A stretch of DNA of 64,000 bases from Notolepis coatsorum (GCA_963971535.1 OZ020594.1:112310251-112374250), one strand, 5' to 3'. Shown: positions 28,260-41,430, counted from the first letter of the stretch. Notes: generated by a model from the sequence alone, not told the origin. Made by a program: numbers and translations.

Positions 28260-29385
28260 GCCCCGTTCCCCGTACCTGGCTAACTGAGTTAGCCGGATAA
28301 TTTTCAGCATAGCTTGACTTAAGCCAGACCTTTCCATTCCCCGAAGCTCGATTGTCTAAATCACTATGACAACAGATCAAAAAGTTTTAACCTGGTCGAG
28401 GGCAGGGTTAAGTTCAGTTAGCTGGATGAACTATGGCCACACCCCCGCAAAGAAATCCCAGCTCGCTTCCTGAAATATTTCTCACAGTCTAGATCCCATT
28501 ATGCCATTCTGAATTATGTTTTTGTGCTTCGTTTGAAATGTAGAATGATAGGTCTGCAGTAACGCTGATAATAAATCATATTCAGCCTATGAATTTACTT
28601 TGTCCTATATAATGCACGTCATATTTATACGGATACGGCGCTCGCGAGTCGCGACACACAGTTATTTTAATAACGGACTAAACGGATCATTGCAAATGTG
28701 AATCCCGCTGGGATATTTTTAATGAATGAAACCTATCGGGTGTTTGGCTCTGATTAGTTTAATATTCTTCGCTGTGTATTTGCTTAACGGAGCACCCGGA
28801 TGCGTTTCATTCAAGCTGAAGCGTCTATGCGCGGATTGTGGATATGAATTATGAGGAATCTGAATCTGTGGAGTATTTAATTGTATCACTGTGACAGTGT
28901 CACACGTTATTGTGATATTGTAACTGGGATTAAAATATATGAGGAGATGCGCTGTTTGATGGATTTGATGACGTGACGTGACTTGATAAATTGAATGAGC
29001 CTTTGACGTTTTTGATGAATGAATTTGAGAAAATGCATTTATCTTTTCAAGCACTGTTATCTGATGATGAACATGAGGTGTCACTGGTATAAACCAAATG
29101 GTAATCAATTCAATGCATGTATGGATTAGGTCCGAAAAAGATTAAAACCTGATTAATAGTGTAACTGCAAGTCTCCCTCCAAGCCTCTCTTTGGAAACCA
29201 TGTATTTATATAGTACATAATACCTAAGCACATACAGATATCCTCATGATATAATTCGTATCAATTAGATATACTATTTGGGCTTGTTTTTATCGTTATT
29301 CTGAAAGAGCTGAACTAATTATTTTCGCTAGCAAGATCTCATTTGATTATTCATTCCATAAGCCTATACTGCCAGCAGGCACGCC

Positions 29386-29432
29386 CATTCTGCAATCTGT
29401 TAATAAAGTTTTAAATCAATCAATCAATCAAT
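29386..29432 (+). repeat. LINE-B 3' tail fragment with (ATCA)n
   Basis: CCCATTCTGCAATCTGTTAA followed by AATCAATC repeats; only the tail is present. Confidence 0.8.
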
Positions 29433-29631
29433 GCCGTTAGAAGATCAGGATTTCTGCTATCGACACTTGCTGTCTTTTCAGCTGAGGCGGGCGCGCGCAA
29501 TTATCCTGAGTCTCAAGTCTGGTTCAAATTAGTGATGCACGATATATCGGCCGCCGATATAATATCGGCCGATATGGCCGTTTTTTTTACACATCGGTAT
29601 CGGTCCGATATCAAGATAGGGCCGATATTAA

Positions 29632-30583
29632 CACTTTGGCTGCCGGAAAACGCCTAAACACGTCATTCCCGGCCATGCTCAAGTTGCCGAAGACGCCTTA
29701 CAGCGTCTTTAATATCAATATTTCAAAAATCTGGGATCGGATTCATATTTCCCCTCCGCTGGCCTGAGATCCACCAGGAGGACCCACTGAGCTCTCTGGC
29801 GGTTCAGGAGCGCCATCTGGTGGCCGATCGGCGCAATCGCTTAACAGGAAGTGCTACGGAGATTGTGCTGGTCGGCCGTATTACTTCCGGGCACTAGCTA
29901 TAGGTTCCGGGACTCGATCTCGACACACTACATAGCGATCGATTGCCAATAACTCGATAAACAACATGATTTGGACGTATATACCATTATACAAGCTGGA
30001 GATGGACCGGGTAAATCGACATACCATAATGGTAAAATGTCTACTCTACGATGATCGCCCAACGGTGCGCGGAGACTGGGGTGAGTTTTAGCGTGTAAAG
30101 TTACCGTCTTCGATACTAACTGCTATTATCAACATTAGACCCACATTAGATGATTGGTATAACGCTGCCCACGGAATTATAAACGCCCCCTAGCCCATCC
30201 GGTCAACATCAGATGACGTGTAGTAACTTCTAGAAGTACGTCTAGTTGGAATTTTTTATATCGCGCTGATTGCCATAAAACTGTATTGCATCATCAATAT
30301 AATGTATTTGGGGCTATAGATCACGTTCTGGAGAAAGCTGCAGAAAGAGATGAAAACATACTTATACATTAGACCATACTTTACTATGAATATGTGAATG
30401 AAAAAGTTTAACGTTGCTACACAATGAACAATACATATAGGACTTTGAATGGGCCCTAATAATGGCAATGTAGCAATAGAATTTAAAAAGTTATAGCCCT
30501 GCAAAGAAGGGGACTTTCTCTATAGACAAATAGAGCCGGCAACCTACGGTTGATAATGAATTTAACCCATGGCAGCCAAAGTG
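29632..30583. mobile_element. TTAA MITE, 952 bp, copy 2
   Basis: Same family, length and orientation as 22473-23424. TTAA at 29628-29631 and 30584-30587; ends CACTTTGGCTGCC and GGCAGCCAAAGTG. Confidence 0.92.
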
Positions 30584-30663
30584 TTAAAAAAAACACAATT
30601 TTTTTCCTTTTTACATGTTTTGGCCTTAAATAGTTTCAAAATATCAATCATTTCTGAAAATAA

Positions 30664-31384
30664 GGCCCCGTTTAGACGGAAACGCTAGCAGGTGAATCCG
30701 CAAAAATATTTTTTCGGATGTGCCTTTCGTTTATACGGAAACGGCGTTTTTACGGGGTGAAACCGCAAAAAAGTGAGACTACCTTCCAGGGTGGAATTCC
30801 TAGAAACGCAAAAGCTTTGCGCTCTCGTCTAAACTGTTAAAACGTATAAATCTGATAAAACGATGACGAAAGGGTTGTCACGGCTCTGGTCGCGCGTACT
30901 GCTTACGTCACAGGTAGCAGGTATGCGCCAGTAGCCGAGACGTAAACAAAGCAAGTATGTCTGACTTATATCAACGGAGATCACCTGAAGGCTACATTGG
31001 CAGTACTTTTAACCCTTTCACTGCCACACGACAGAAGGTTAACCCTTTACTATCACACAACCGGCTGTCGTGTGGCAGTGAAAGGGTTAAATACACAAGA
31101 ATCTGTCCCGCGGCGTGAGTGGACCCACTGTCTGTGAGTGACTCTGCTTTTGTCCAATCACATTCCCCATCCACAGTCTGCGAATCAGAGGCAGAGTAGG
31201 GCGGGTCTTCACAGCACGTCATGTGACATATGCGCCAATCGTGTGACAGCGGGGCGCCGTCGTTACAGCGTCGTCTGCACGGAGAATTCCACCCCAAAAC
31301 GCTCGTCTAAACGTAAAATTAAAAGTGAAACCGCAAGATGACTTTTGCGGTTTCTGTTCACAAAACGCTTGTCTAAACGGGGCC
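30664..31384. mobile_element. Harbinger-type MITE, 721 bp
   Basis: Ends GGCCCCGTTTAGACGGAAAC and GTCTAAACGGGGCC with TAA on both sides (30661-30663, 31385-31387), the TWA duplication typical of PIF/Harbinger. A local inverted repeat of CCCTTTCACTGCCACACGAC type lies at 31010-31090. Confidence 0.88.
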
Positions 31385-31693
31385 TAAGTTACAAAAGTAA
31401 AGAAATGATGCGTTTTGGAAAATAGCTCTTTATTTGATTATCATAAAAAAGTGTTTTCTATACAGAGATATCGACATCGGTAAATATCGGTATCGGCCAG
31501 AAGTAACAGCAATATTAATATCGGTTATCGGTATCAGCCACAATTTTAACATCGGTGCATCACTAGTTCAAATGAACGAGACTGAATCCACCTTCGAGGA
31601 ACAGGAAAATCCCGGATTCAAACATCGGGTTAATTGAATCTGGATAATGGGACTCTTGATCGACTTAGTTGAACCAGGTACGGGGAATAGGGC

Positions 31694-32005
31694 CCTGGTC
31701 TACAAGATACACTATACGACTAAGGTACCCATGTACATGTCAAAATACTTCCCAAAGGTCAGTGAATACCACGACCACAACACCAGAGGGAGCTCCACAA
31801 ATCATGTTAAACCCAGATTCGGCTCAAACAAGGGACTAAACACGTTTCGCAATTATGCCACATCATCAATGTGGAACGCCCTACCCAAAGCTGTAAAGGA
31901 ATGTGAATCCCTACCCACATTCAAAACCGCTCTTAAAGAGCACCTACAGGAGGCTGCCATTCGAAACTGGCCAACGTAAATGTCCGAACCCCCCACCCCC
32001 TCTTA
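31694..32005 (+). pseudogene. LINE-B copy 1, C-terminal part
   Basis: Continues the frame interrupted at 28259: LVYKIHYTTKVPMYMSKYF, then MWNALPKAVKECESLPTF and the stop after NWPT at 31979. The WNALPKAVKECESL block is the usual C-terminal motif of CR1/Rex-type RTs. The 3' UTR starts at 31980 and is cut by LINE-E at about 32006. Confidence 0.88.
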
Positions 32006-32150
32006 ATAGACAGCCTCCATCATGCAATGTACTTAATGAAGTTTTGAGTAGAGAACTTAAAGTTGTGCATGACTGGGTAGTAGGGCTACAACTAATGACT
32101 AATTTGGTAGTCGACTAATCTGCCGATTATTTTTTCGATTAGTCGACTAA

Positions 32151-32357
<207 letters not shown>

Positions 32358-32529
32358 TGATGATCCCATAGCAAATTAAAATAATGACTCATGAAACATT
32401 TGAATTTGGATCTTTAAGCCACTTTAAATGAAAATGTATTTGAAGAACAATACAGCAATCACTCATAACAAGATAAATAAATTAAATAATACAAATTAAA
32501 GTGGAAGTGTACTTTAAATAACTTTTGTT

Positions 32530-32926
32530 TGCCGTGTGTGAGAGGAGTCCGTGTGTGTGTGTATGTGTGTGTGTCTTACTCTGATCGCTGTGTGAGTGAG
32601 AGGAGTGTGTGTACTGTGTAATTTGTGTGTGTGTCTTACTCTGATCGCTGTGTGAGTGAGAGGTGTGTAATTTGTGTATGTGTGTGTGTCTTACTCTGAT
32701 CGCTGTGTGTGAGTGAGAGGAGTGTGAATGTGTGTGTGTCTTACTCTGATCGCTGTGTGTGAGAGAGAGGAGTGTGAATGTGTGTGTGTCTTACTCTGAT
32801 CGCTGTGTGAGTGAGGAGTGTGTATGTGTGTGTGTCTTACTCTGATCGCTGTGTGTAGTGTAAGTGAGAGGAGTGTGTATGTGTGTGTCTTACTCTGATC
32901 GCTGTGTGTGAGTGAGAGGAGTGCGT
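32530..32926 (+). repeat. TG-rich minisatellite, about 7 units
   Basis: Units of about 45-65 bp, each with GTGTCTTACTCTGATCGCTG and GTGAGAGGAGTGTG, differing in the number of GT repeats. Confidence 0.9.
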
Positions 32927-32934
32927 GTGTAATG

Positions 32935-33822
32935 CAGCGTTTCCGTTAGCCGGTAATTACCGGTATTTGACTGGAAAAATCTGTTGAAGTCCGACATATT
33001 TAATCTCTCCGGTCTTAATGTCCGGTGAAAATAATTCCCTGAGTCTAAGCACAATTTGATTATTTGAATTGTATTAAAATAGGCTAAAATTAAATAGCCT
33101 ATGCGATGAACGAAACGATCATTACATTTGTTTCCTCGTTGCTTCTAATAATGACAACGACGTTGTCAGCGAGAGCTTAGTGCTGGGTGTGCGAACTTTT
33201 GTGAAGCTGCAGAGCCGGAGCAGCAGCAGCACAATGCAGTATTCCAGCAGTACTCCAATTCAGCCATTTTCAGCCAATGTTGGGTGGGGGGGCGCTGCTG
33301 TGCGGTTCCCAGAAAAGAGCCAATAACAGCTGAATCAGCTGCTCTGCAGCGCCATACTCTTTGCAAATAAGTCGTTGCGAGGTGGAGAGAGTCGTCACGC
33401 AAACCACGATAATGTTGCCGTCTCTCGGCTTTCTCAGTTCTTCGCTTGATATAATTAATACAAATGTCCAATATAACGGAACTCGTTAGCTCATAAAAAT
33501 GTGATTATAACAGACTGCTGTTTAGTGTCGGACCGACTGCCCACATACGCGGTCTATTTTATTTCAAGTCAGCAGCAGCACGGAGTATCGAGGGACTTAT
33601 TTTATTTGGAATATATTAATGACTGTATACGCAAAAGTAGCCTAGTTTTAAGTAATAATATTATAAATCTACATGCCTGGAGGATGACATTCTTTATATA
33701 GCCTGCCTATCAATTGTTTTAAAGCTCAATAAACTATGACCGGAATTAATCTCATTTGTCCGGTAGATTGAAATCTTGCAGGTCACGGAGACCGGCAACA
33801 ATTTTTTCTAACGGAAACCCTG
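32935..33822. mobile_element. hAT MITE, 888 bp
   Basis: Ends CAGCGTTTCCGTTAG and, inverted, CAGGGTTTCCGTTAG; TSD GTGTAATG at 32927-32934 and 33823-33830. CCGG-rich subterminal repeats occur on both sides. Nested in the hAT at 32081-34100. Confidence 0.92.
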
Positions 33823-34118
33823 GTGTAATGTATTGTGTGTCTAGTCTGATCATCATCTCCTGCAGGGGAACAATGTTTTCAATGTCCAAAATTTGCTATG
33901 GGATCATCATGTTATGATGTTGTCTGGAACCCTGAGAAGCCACTCTCACAAAGATAGGTAGTGCACAAAGAAAAAAAAAAAAAATTAAATAATCTTTTTA
34001 TTTTTATTTTTTTTAATGACTAATCGACGCAACAATTTCTCGTCAGCGATTTTTTGATAATCGACATCGTCGATTATGTCGACTAATTGTTGCAGCCCTA
34101 CTGGGTAGTATGTAATAG

Positions 34119-35479
34119 CAGGGCTGTACACTGCGAGCATCTCGTCGCAAATTGCCCCCTAATCTGGCCGGTGCGAGTGGAAAATATCATCTGGGGGCAA
34201 GCTTGCGAGTAGTGATTGCAACCCTTACCCTTCATTCGCATTTCACTCCTAAATTAATCCATACAAATTGGATAAAACATTAGCCTACAACCAGGACATA
34301 ATGTTGCGGTTGTAATTTCATTAGACAGACCAGCGCGGACCTTTAATAACATGTAATTTGATTGACACGAGCAATGGGCTAACGTTAGCTGCTATCCACG
34401 GTATCCATTAGGATTATGCTAGGCTAACTAGCGTTAGCTGCTGCTAACCCTGGACACCAGTCAAAGCGGACTCCACAACACTAGTTCCATTCGGGAGGAA
34501 AGGGGGTGTGTTATATTGACAACGCTTGACAACAGAAGTTTAAACATAACTTCATATTTATTGGTTATTCGTTTCTGTTACTGTATATCATCCACTTTCC
34601 ATCTCCGTCTGTTAAACGCTTCCTGTTTACATTCGAGTGTGACGTCATCACCTATGGCAGCTTAGACGATCAAAACGCGAAGCTAGAACAAAACCCGGGC
34701 GGGGGGGGGGGCTGGCTCTCTCATTCGTTCTCGCCCCCTCTCTCTCTCTCTCTCTCACTCTGATTGATTGAAAACTTTATTAACAGATTGCAGAATGGGT
34801 ACAATACAGTACAGCTCTCTCTACATTCAATGATTTAAAGTAGCCAAACGTTACAGACAGTATAAATACTAACTGGATAGTTGATGATATAAACATTTAA
34901 TTTCATTATCTGAAATATTCTAAAATCATTAAGTCTGCTATAAGCCATTATCCCTTTGTGTGTGTGATTATTATTTTCTCACAGTAGTGTGTGTGTATAT
35001 ATATATGTGTGTGTGTGTGTGTTTGGCTAAAGTGGATAGAAAACACAGTACTGTGCAAAAAAAAGGCACCCAAAAGTTTTTATATAAATGGTCTTAGATG
35101 TAAATAAATGTAGTCAGTAGACTACTCTTAGTACATTTTCATTAAATTATTTTTTAAAGCATCTTCATGGTTTAATAATGCAAACATATGTTGCAGGGAC
35201 TTATTATAATCATCATATTGGCGTGACTGTATGCATCAAAGGGTTAAATCAAGCATTTTTAAGTGCTTTAGAGGAAATGTCAAAATATTGCGATATATAT
35301 CGTGTATCGTGATATGGCCAAAAAATATTGCGATATCATTTAGAGGCCATATCGCCCAGCCCTACTATAATAGTAAAATTGTTATTTAAAAATGTGCCCC
35401 TAAAAAATATTCTTTGCCCCTAAATTTCTCATTTAGGGGCAAGTGTGCCCCTAGTGAAAAAGCTTAGCGTACAGCCCTG
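34119..35479 (-). mobile_element. non-autonomous DNA transposon with 5-bp TSD (hAT5-like), copy 2
   Basis: Reverse-orientation copy of 2827-4152, 1361 bp. TSD AATAG at 34114-34118 and 35480-35484. Closely similar over its full length, with differences in microsatellites (for example a TG/TA run at 34985-35022). Confidence 0.92.
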
Positions 35480-36440
35480 AATAGACTTGTCCTTAATATC
35501 TCCAAGACTAAATGTATTGTGCTGGGAACAAGGCACAGGTTATCTACAAATCCAAAGCTTCATTTAAACGTGTGTAATTCAGCAGTTCAACAAGTTGAAA
35601 GTACTAAACTCCTTGGAGTGATGCTGGATTGCACTCTGTCTTGGTCTCAGCATATTAATTATATTGTTTTAAAAATGGGAAGAGCAATTGGTATTTCCAG
35701 GAAATGTGCTTCTTTTGTTGCCCGTCCCCTTTTATGTCAGATAGTGCAAACTGCAAAGTTTAGTTTTATGTCATCTTGACTATTGCTCTGCGATGTGGTC
35801 ATCTGCTGCCAGTGGTGACCTCAGGAAGCTCCAGGTGGTCCAGAACAGGGCAGCACGGTTGGTACTGGGCTGCTCACTAAGGTCTAATGTGAGCCGTATG
35901 CATGCCCGCCTCTCTTGGCTTTCTTAACGTTGAAAATAGATTGTCTTTTAATATACTTGTGCTGTTCAAGTTGGTCATGAGCAGTAAGACTCCTGTTTTT
36001 ATACATAATCAGATTGTTTTTAGTAATACTGTGCACGAGCATTACACTAGAGGTTCCAGTAGTGGGCAGCTTGAATTGCCAGGTCCTAGAACCAGCGCTC
36101 TGGGGAGATCTTTTATTTTTAGAGCATTAACTCTGTGGAATGGCCTGCCTCGGAACCTCTACTGCATTTACACTAGATTCACTTTTAAAAAGAATCTTAA
36201 ATTGTTTTTAAATTGTTTTTAACACTGTATAGTAATTTTTTTTTTGTTTTACACTAATGTAAAACATAGCTATATTAATTGTTACAGTAGGTTCATTATG
36301 CATTGTGTGTACTGACTTTTAATCATTTTGTTTTTTGCAATAGTGATTGTTTTTGTGTGTTTTTTTGTGTGTGGACCCCAGGAAGACTAGCTGGTTGCTA
36401 TCGCACCAGCTAATGGGGATCCCTAATAAATTCAAATCAA

Positions 36441-36868
36441 ATCCTCCCCACCGCATGTATATATTCTCTCCCCGCCATATGTATATTTCTCTCCCACCCA
36501 CCCCCTGCAAATGTACAGTCTCCTCCCCACCGTATGTATATTTCTTTCCCACCCACCCACCCCCTCCTAATGTGCAGTCTCCACCCCATCATATGTATAT
36601 ACTCTGTCAGGATCTATGGGTAACAGTACTGTATATTTGAATAGCGTTTATGTCACAAATGTATCAGTACTAAATACCTGTATGTCCCTATGCCATAAAT
36701 GTCATGTATGTTGTGTATGTCATAAATGTCAATATGAATTGAAAATGGGGGACCCTGATGTAAACAAGACAAACGTCTTTCTCTGGTCTGCATCCTCTAT
36801 TATTGTGTGTATTGAGCCGTACTGTATTGTACCCATTCTGCAATCTGTTAAATAAAGTTTTCATTCAT
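36441..36868 (+). repeat. LINE-B copy 1, 3' UTR end
   Basis: C-rich UTR, then GAATTGAAAATGGGGGACCC (36736-36755), TCTTTCTCTGGTCTGCATCC and the tail CCCATTCTGCAATCTGTTAA. This completes the LINE-B copy that began at about 26165. Confidence 0.85.
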
Positions 36869-37187
36869 TTAAAGAGGACTGTTGTTTATCGTGCCATCAA
36901 TCATTGGAATAACTGCCCACTGAACATAAGTAAATTGAATAGCAAAGTGTCTTTCAAATACCACCTGAGAATGCACTACTTAAATATGTGAGCAAAATAT
37001 TCTGATGTTGATAAAGATGTCTACAGTGTTTTACTGTTTTTAGATTATCATTGTTAATTAAGTGAATTGTGATTGTCATATGCATCTCATGTATTGTTAT
37101 GTTTGTGTTGTCTTTCTGTGTGGACCCCAGGAAGACTAGCTCGCCACTTAGGTGGCAGCTAATGGGGGTCCTTTTAAACAATAAACA
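36869..37187 (+). pseudogene. LINE 3' fragment (LINE-F)
   Basis: Reads KRTVVYRAINHWNNCPLNIS to the stop at 36991, the C-terminal end of a LINE RT, followed by a UTR with CCCAGGAAGACTAGCTCGCC and TTTTAAACAATAAACAATAA. The UTR is like that of LINE-E, so the two are relatives. Confidence 0.7.
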
Positions 37188-37451
37188 ATAAACCAAAGAC
37201 TATGAAGCCCTAGTGTAATTCCCTCTTATGCGATGATGACAGTCAGCAACACGTTCTTTATAGCACTGGTGGGATTTCTTTAGTAAACATTTAGTCAGCA
37301 GCACTTTAGCTCCATGGCTTGGGCCTACACATAGCTAACAACCACAACACCAAAACGTACCTTATTGGCTGCATGCAATAAGAGAGGACATTATGGGGAC
37401 TGTATCATCTTCTTGACCTTGTAACAATGACAATAAAGATCATTCTATTCT
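37188..37451. other. unassigned, ending in a LINE-type (ATTCT)n tail
   Basis: Around 37415-37460 AACAATGACAATAAAGATCA followed by ATTCT repeats is typical of another fish LINE 3' end. The rest is unidentified. Confidence 0.45.
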
Positions 37452-37626
37452 ATTCTATTGACCTTATGAACTCTTTACAAGAAGAAGTGAAACTCTCTCT
37501 TTACAAGAAGAAGTGAAAATCTCTTAAATCCGCGGAGAGTTAGACTTGCGTGCGTCGGCATAAAACGTCCCCGGACACTGTGGGCTGTGCAACCATTAGT
37601 TCCGCCATTAAACTAGCAGCATTCAA
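37452..37626 (+). repeat. inner inverted-duplication pair, left member
   Basis: Two copies of CTCTTTACAAGAAGAAGTGA followed by CGTCGGCATAAAACGTCCCC and TTAGTTCCGCCATTAAACTA; the reverse complement is at 51467-51602, where the first motif leads into the large satellite. Confidence 0.85.
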
Positions 37627-37767
37627 TGTTGACGCCCTGACCCTCCAGATGTGTTCTGCACATTTACCACCAGAGGGCAGAATGTCACCATGTATAACCT
37701 CAACGTCGCTCCTTACATGATATACTTTTCTTATCCAGCAGAGGGCAGTACACTCACTCACCCACTC

Positions 37768-37771
<4 letters not shown>

Positions 37772-37833
<62 letters not shown>

Positions 37834-37935
37834 AAGTTTATTAACAGATTGCAGAATGGGTACAATACAGTACAGCTCAATACACACAATTGTTAAGGGG
37901 ATGCAGACCAGAGAAAGACTTTCGTCTTGTTTACA
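37772..37935 (-). repeat. LINE-B copy 2, 3' tail with (GATT)n
   Basis: About 14 GATT repeats (LINE tail microsatellite) then the reverse complement of the LINE-B tail up to GTCTTGTTTAC. Separated from the rest of LINE-B copy 2 by LINE-C. Confidence 0.9.
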
Positions 37936-38440
37936 AGTTCAAGTTCAAGTTCTTTAATAGTTGTCATACAGAAGTACAGAATACTTTCATACAAAATGCT
38001 TCTTACTGTTACGCTCCAGAGACTGTGCTAGACAAGATAGTATCAAATAACATAATAACATAATATAGCATGAATTTAGAAGAAGAAAATGAGGTCACAG
38101 TGTTCGGTATAGACATATGTACAATGTTCTGAGTTACCATATAATATACAATACACAATACTATGCAGTGTACTAATGTACAGTACTATCTAGTGCAAAG
38201 CAGAAATGGGATGAGGTACAATTTTAGGTACAATTTACAGTAAGGTGTACGAGTTGTAGTGCAATCCTTCATCCATAAATATAAAGTGTGGGGAGTGGGT
38301 GCTACAGTGTGTTTGTTTAAAGTGGGTGTGTGCTATAAAGTGTGTGGAGTGGGTGCTACAGTGTGTTTGTTTAAAGTGAGTGTGTGCGTGTGGATGTGTG
38401 TGCTATGTGCGTTTGGTGGTTGTTGTTGTGTAGTGTTCAT

Positions 38441-39835
38441 TCATTGTTCGTTTAGCAGCCTGATGGCCTGGGGATAGAAGCTACTTCTGAGTCTTTCTGT
38501 GCTCGCCTTGAGACTCCTGTATCGCTTGCCTGACCGCAGCAGTTCGAAGAGGCAGTTGTTCGGGTGACTGGAGTCTTTAATGATTCTCTTAGCCTTGCCC
38601 TTGCAACGCTTGTAGTAAATGTTCTGGAGGGTGGGGAGCCCCCCCCCAATTGTGCGTTCGGCTGAACGTGTCACTCTTTGTAGTCTGCTTTGGTCTTTTG
38701 CAGTGCTATTCCCAAACCAGGAGGTGATGTTGCCGGTCAAGATGCTCTCTATTGTACATGAGTAGAAGTTCTTAAGGATCTTCTGGCTGACTTGGAACTT
38801 CCTTAGGCGCCTGAGGAAGTAGAGGCGTTGTCGTGCCTTCTTCACCACACTGTTAATGTGTGTGGTCCATGTCAAGTCCTCGGATATGTAGGCTCCGAGG
38901 TACTTGAAGCTGTTGACTCTCTCAACCGGTGCCCCGTCGATGCTGAGGGGGCTGTAGTCCTTGACCCCCGACCTCCTGAAGTCCACAATCATCTCCTTTG
39001 TTTTGCTGACGTTCAGGGAGAGGCTGTTTTCCTGGCACCATCCCGCCAGGACCTTGACCTCTTCCAGGTAGGCCCTCTCGTCGTTGGCAGAGATCAGGCC
39101 CACCACCACTGTGTCGTCAGCAAATTTGACGATTGTATTGCTACTCCGCTGAGCCACACAGTCGTGTGTGTACAGGGAGTAGAGGAGGGGACTCAGAACA
39201 CAGCCCTGGGGGGCCCCTATGTTGAGGGTGATGGATGAGGAGGTGCAGTTGCCTGCTCTCACCACCTGGGGTCTGCCAGTCAGGAAGTCCAAGACCCACT
39301 GGCAGAGGTCATAGCCCAAGCCCAGGTCCCTGAGCTTGGCTATGAGTATGGAGGGGACTATGGTATTGAATGCCGAGCTGTAGTCGATGAATAGCATTCT
39401 CACATAGTTCCCCTGCCTCTTGTCCAGGTGTGATGCTGCTGTGTGCAGCACATGGGATATGGCGTCCTCCGTGGACCTGTTGGGGCGGTATGCAAATTGC
39501 AGGGGGTCCATGTTGATGGGGAGGGAGGAGCAGATGTAGCCCTTTACTAGCTTCTCGAAGCACTTCATGGCTATGGAGGTGAGAGCTACAGGGCGGTAGT
39601 CGTTGAGGCAAGCAGGCTTGGATTTTTTGGGTACAGGGATAATAGTGGACTTCTTCAGGCAGGTGGGGATGACAGCCTGTTCTAAGGACAGGTTAAATAT
39701 GTCAGTGAATACTGGGGCCAGTTGGTCGGCACAGACTTTTAGGACGCGGCCGGGGATGCCGTCTGGACCTGCTGCCTTCCTGATATTCACTTTTTTAAAG
39801 GTCCGCCTCACCTCATGCTCTGTTACCCTGAACAC
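38441..39835 (-). CDS. LINE-C reverse transcriptase part
   Basis: 464 codons from an internal start, ending RLLNEQ. Motifs: [15 protein letters not shown] (19-33), [19 protein letters not shown] (78-96), [15 protein letters not shown] (147-161), [19 protein letters not shown] (207-225), [10 protein letters not shown] (237-246, catalytic Asp pair), [30 protein letters not shown] and the C-terminal [20 protein letters not shown]. No stop within the RT. It forms one polyprotein with the endonuclease part upstream but for the G-run slip. Insertion of this copy postdates LINE-B copy 2. Confidence 0.93.
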   Translation of the reverse strand: MFRVTEHEVRRTFKKVNIRKAAGPDGIPGRVLKVCADQLAPVFTDIFNLSLEQAVIPTCLKKSTIIPVPKKSKPACLNDYRPVALTSIAMKCFEKLVKGYICSSLPINMDPLQFAYRPNRSTEDAISHVLHTAASHLDKRQGNYVRMLFIDYSSAFNTIVPSILIAKLRDLGLGYDLCQWVLDFLTGRPQVVRAGNCTSSSITLNIGAPQGCVLSPLLYSLYTHDCVAQRSSNTIVKFADDTVVVGLISANDERAYLEEVKVLAGWCQENSLSLNVSKTKEMIVDFRRSGVKDYSPLSIDGAPVERVNSFKYLGAYISEDLTWTTHINSVVKKARQRLYFLRRLRKFQVSQKILKNFYSCTIESILTGNITSWFGNSTAKDQSRLQRVTRSAERTIGGGLPTLQNIYYKRCKGKAKRIIKDSSHPNNCLFELLRSGKRYRSLKASTERLRSSFYPQAIRLLNEQ

Positions 39836-41430
39836 TGCGCCTCCATCAGCAGCCGACCCCCCCCCCCCATTGCCGAGGCTTGTGAGCTGGTGTTGTTATT
39901 ACCAGCATCAAACCTCGCATAGAAGGTATTGAGGTCATTTGCTAAGGAGATGTCACTGTTCAGTTTGAGGGAGGCGCCTTTGTAGTCTGTCATCGTTTTG
40001 AGCCCCTGCCACATAGCTCTAGAGTCAGCTTGTTCAAACTGGAGTTCAATTTTATCCCTGTAGCGTCGTTTGGCCTCTGACACAGTCCTCCTTACGTTGT
40101 ATCGCGCCACCTTGTGGTCATTCATGTTGCCTGCCTCTAGGCCGTCGTTGTATGCTTTGGTGCGCTCTCTCAGAGCTTCACGGACGGATTTGTCTACCCA
40201 GGGTTTTTGATTTGGGTAAACTTTCATTTTGGTAGTGGGGATTGTTTCTTTCACCCTAGTACAAACATAGTCCAGCACTGTCTCCGTGTAGGCATTAATG
40301 TTATCTGTGTCGCGGAACACATTCCAGTCTGTGTTGTGAAACACTGACCGGATCGTATCCTCTGACGTCACATCCCATTTCTGCACCTCTCGCGAGACTA
40401 CGGGAGTACTTTTAATTCTCTGTCTATACTTTGGTGAAAGAAAAATTGATGCGTGATCTGACTTACCGAAGCCACTATCAGAATGAGCCTTGTAGCCACC
40501 TTTAAATTGCGTGTAACAGTGATCTAGGATGTTACCGCCTCTGGTGTTGCAAGTCACATGCTGATAGAAGTCGGGCAATACCTTTCTCAGATTGGCGCTA
40601 TTGAAATCTCCCAGTACTAAAATGGCGGCGTTAACGTTAGCCACTTGTATTCTATTTACCTCGTCGTGTAGTCTGGAGAGCGCAACCTTGTTGTTGCTGG
40701 CTTGCGGTGGAATATACACTCCGATCAGGACGATCGCCGTTAACTCCCTCGGGAGGAAGAAAGGACGACACTTGATGGTTATATATTCCAGTTCTGGGGA
40801 GCAGTGGTTGGATAATTCCTTCACGTTCGTTGGATCACTCCAATTTTTGTTAAACATGAAGGCAATACCTCCTCCACGTTGTTTACCGGACTCTGATGAT
40901 GACCGATCCTTTCTATGGATAAAGAAGTGATCCGCTGGTTGAATCGCGTGATCTGGAACCTCCGGCGTCAGCCATGTTTCGGTGAAGCAAAGGACATTGC
41001 AGTCCCTAACGTCTCTTTGATATTGAATCCTTGCTCGGATGTCATCCAGTTTATTGTCTATTGATTGTACATTGGCTAGCAATATACTGGGAAGTGGTGT
41101 ACGGTGGCGTCTGGATCTCAGCCTGTTTCGGATCCCAGCCCTCTTTCCTTGTCGTCTTTTCCTGGGCTCTGGGAACAAAGGGTCTGGTCCTAATCTCCGG
41201 AGGATTTCTTCAGGCCATTGATGTGGTTCGGAAAGCTGATCCAGCGAGTAATCCAGTTGGTAAGTTTCCCGTAATCCAATGTCTATGAGTGACTGACGGT
41301 CATATACATTAAATGCACCAACAGTTGGTACGCACAAAACTCTAAAAACTATAAATATTAACAAAAGTAAACACAGTCTCGACGGAGCGAACAGAGAGGC
41401 AGCCGATCGGGGCGGCGCCATCATCATCAT
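39823..41430 (-). CDS. LINE-C endonuclease part of the polyprotein
   Basis: 535 codons. Residues 16-38 are hydrophobic ([14 protein letters not shown]), then [15 protein letters not shown] and a basic stretch (residues 90-110). An APE-type endonuclease follows: [11 protein letters not shown] (117-127, metal-binding Asn), CFTETWL (148-154, catalytic Glu), [10 protein letters not shown] (272-281, catalytic Asp and Asn), and KSDHASIF (323-330, the SDH box). It nicks the target DNA for reverse transcription. From about residue 515 the frame is changed by a run of 12 G on the coding strand (39857-39868) and ends 22 residues later; in relatives endonuclease and RT are one protein, so this is probably a 1-base slip or a sequencing error in the homopolymer. 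Confidence 0.9.
   Translation of the reverse strand: MMMMAPPRSAASLFAPSRLCLLLLIFIVFRVLCVPTVGAFNVYDRQSLIDIGLRETYQLDYSLDQLSEPHQWPEEILRRLGPDPLFPEPRKRRQGKRAGIRNRLRSRRHRTPLPSILLANVQSIDNKLDDIRARIQYQRDVRDCNVLCFTETWLTPEVPDHAIQPADHFFIHRKDRSSSESGKQRGGGIAFMFNKNWSDPTNVKELSNHCSPELEYITIKCRPFFLPRELTAIVLIGVYIPPQASNNKVALSRLHDEVNRIQVANVNAAILVLGDFNSANLRKVLPDFYQHVTCNTRGGNILDHCYTQFKGGYKAHSDSGFGKSDHASIFLSPKYRQRIKSTPVVSREVQKWDVTSEDTIRSVFHNTDWNVFRDTDNINAYTETVLDYVCTRVKETIPTTKMKVYPNQKPWVDKSVREALRERTKAYNDGLEAGNMNDHKVARYNVRRTVSEAKRRYRDKIELQFEQADSRAMWQGLKTMTDYKGASLKLNSDISLANDLNTFYARFDAGNNNTSSQASAMGGGGRLLMEAQCSG

Larger units (their letters stand above)
29530..31565. mobile_element. hAT element with two nested MITEs
   Basis: Ends TAGTGATGCAC and GTGCATCACTA with exact 8-bp TSD GTTCAAAT (29522-29529, 31566-31573). 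Near both ends are runs of CGATATCGG-type motifs common in fish hAT elements. A TTAA MITE and a Harbinger MITE are inside; without them about 360 bp remain. Confidence 0.92.
28260..31693. mobile_element. DNA transposon with 5-bp TSD and GCCC-type ends
   Basis: Ends GCCCCGTTCCCCGTACCTGG and, inverted, GCCCTATTCCCCGTACCTGG. CCTGG is repeated at 28255-28259 and 31694-31698, and the uninterrupted LINE-B copy near 42110 has one copy. About 1.3 kb is its own sequence; the rest is a nested hAT (29530-31565). A LINE-B tail occurs at 29386-29432. No transposase was seen; superfamily unassigned (ends recall fish Harbinger-like MITEs). Confidence 0.85.
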
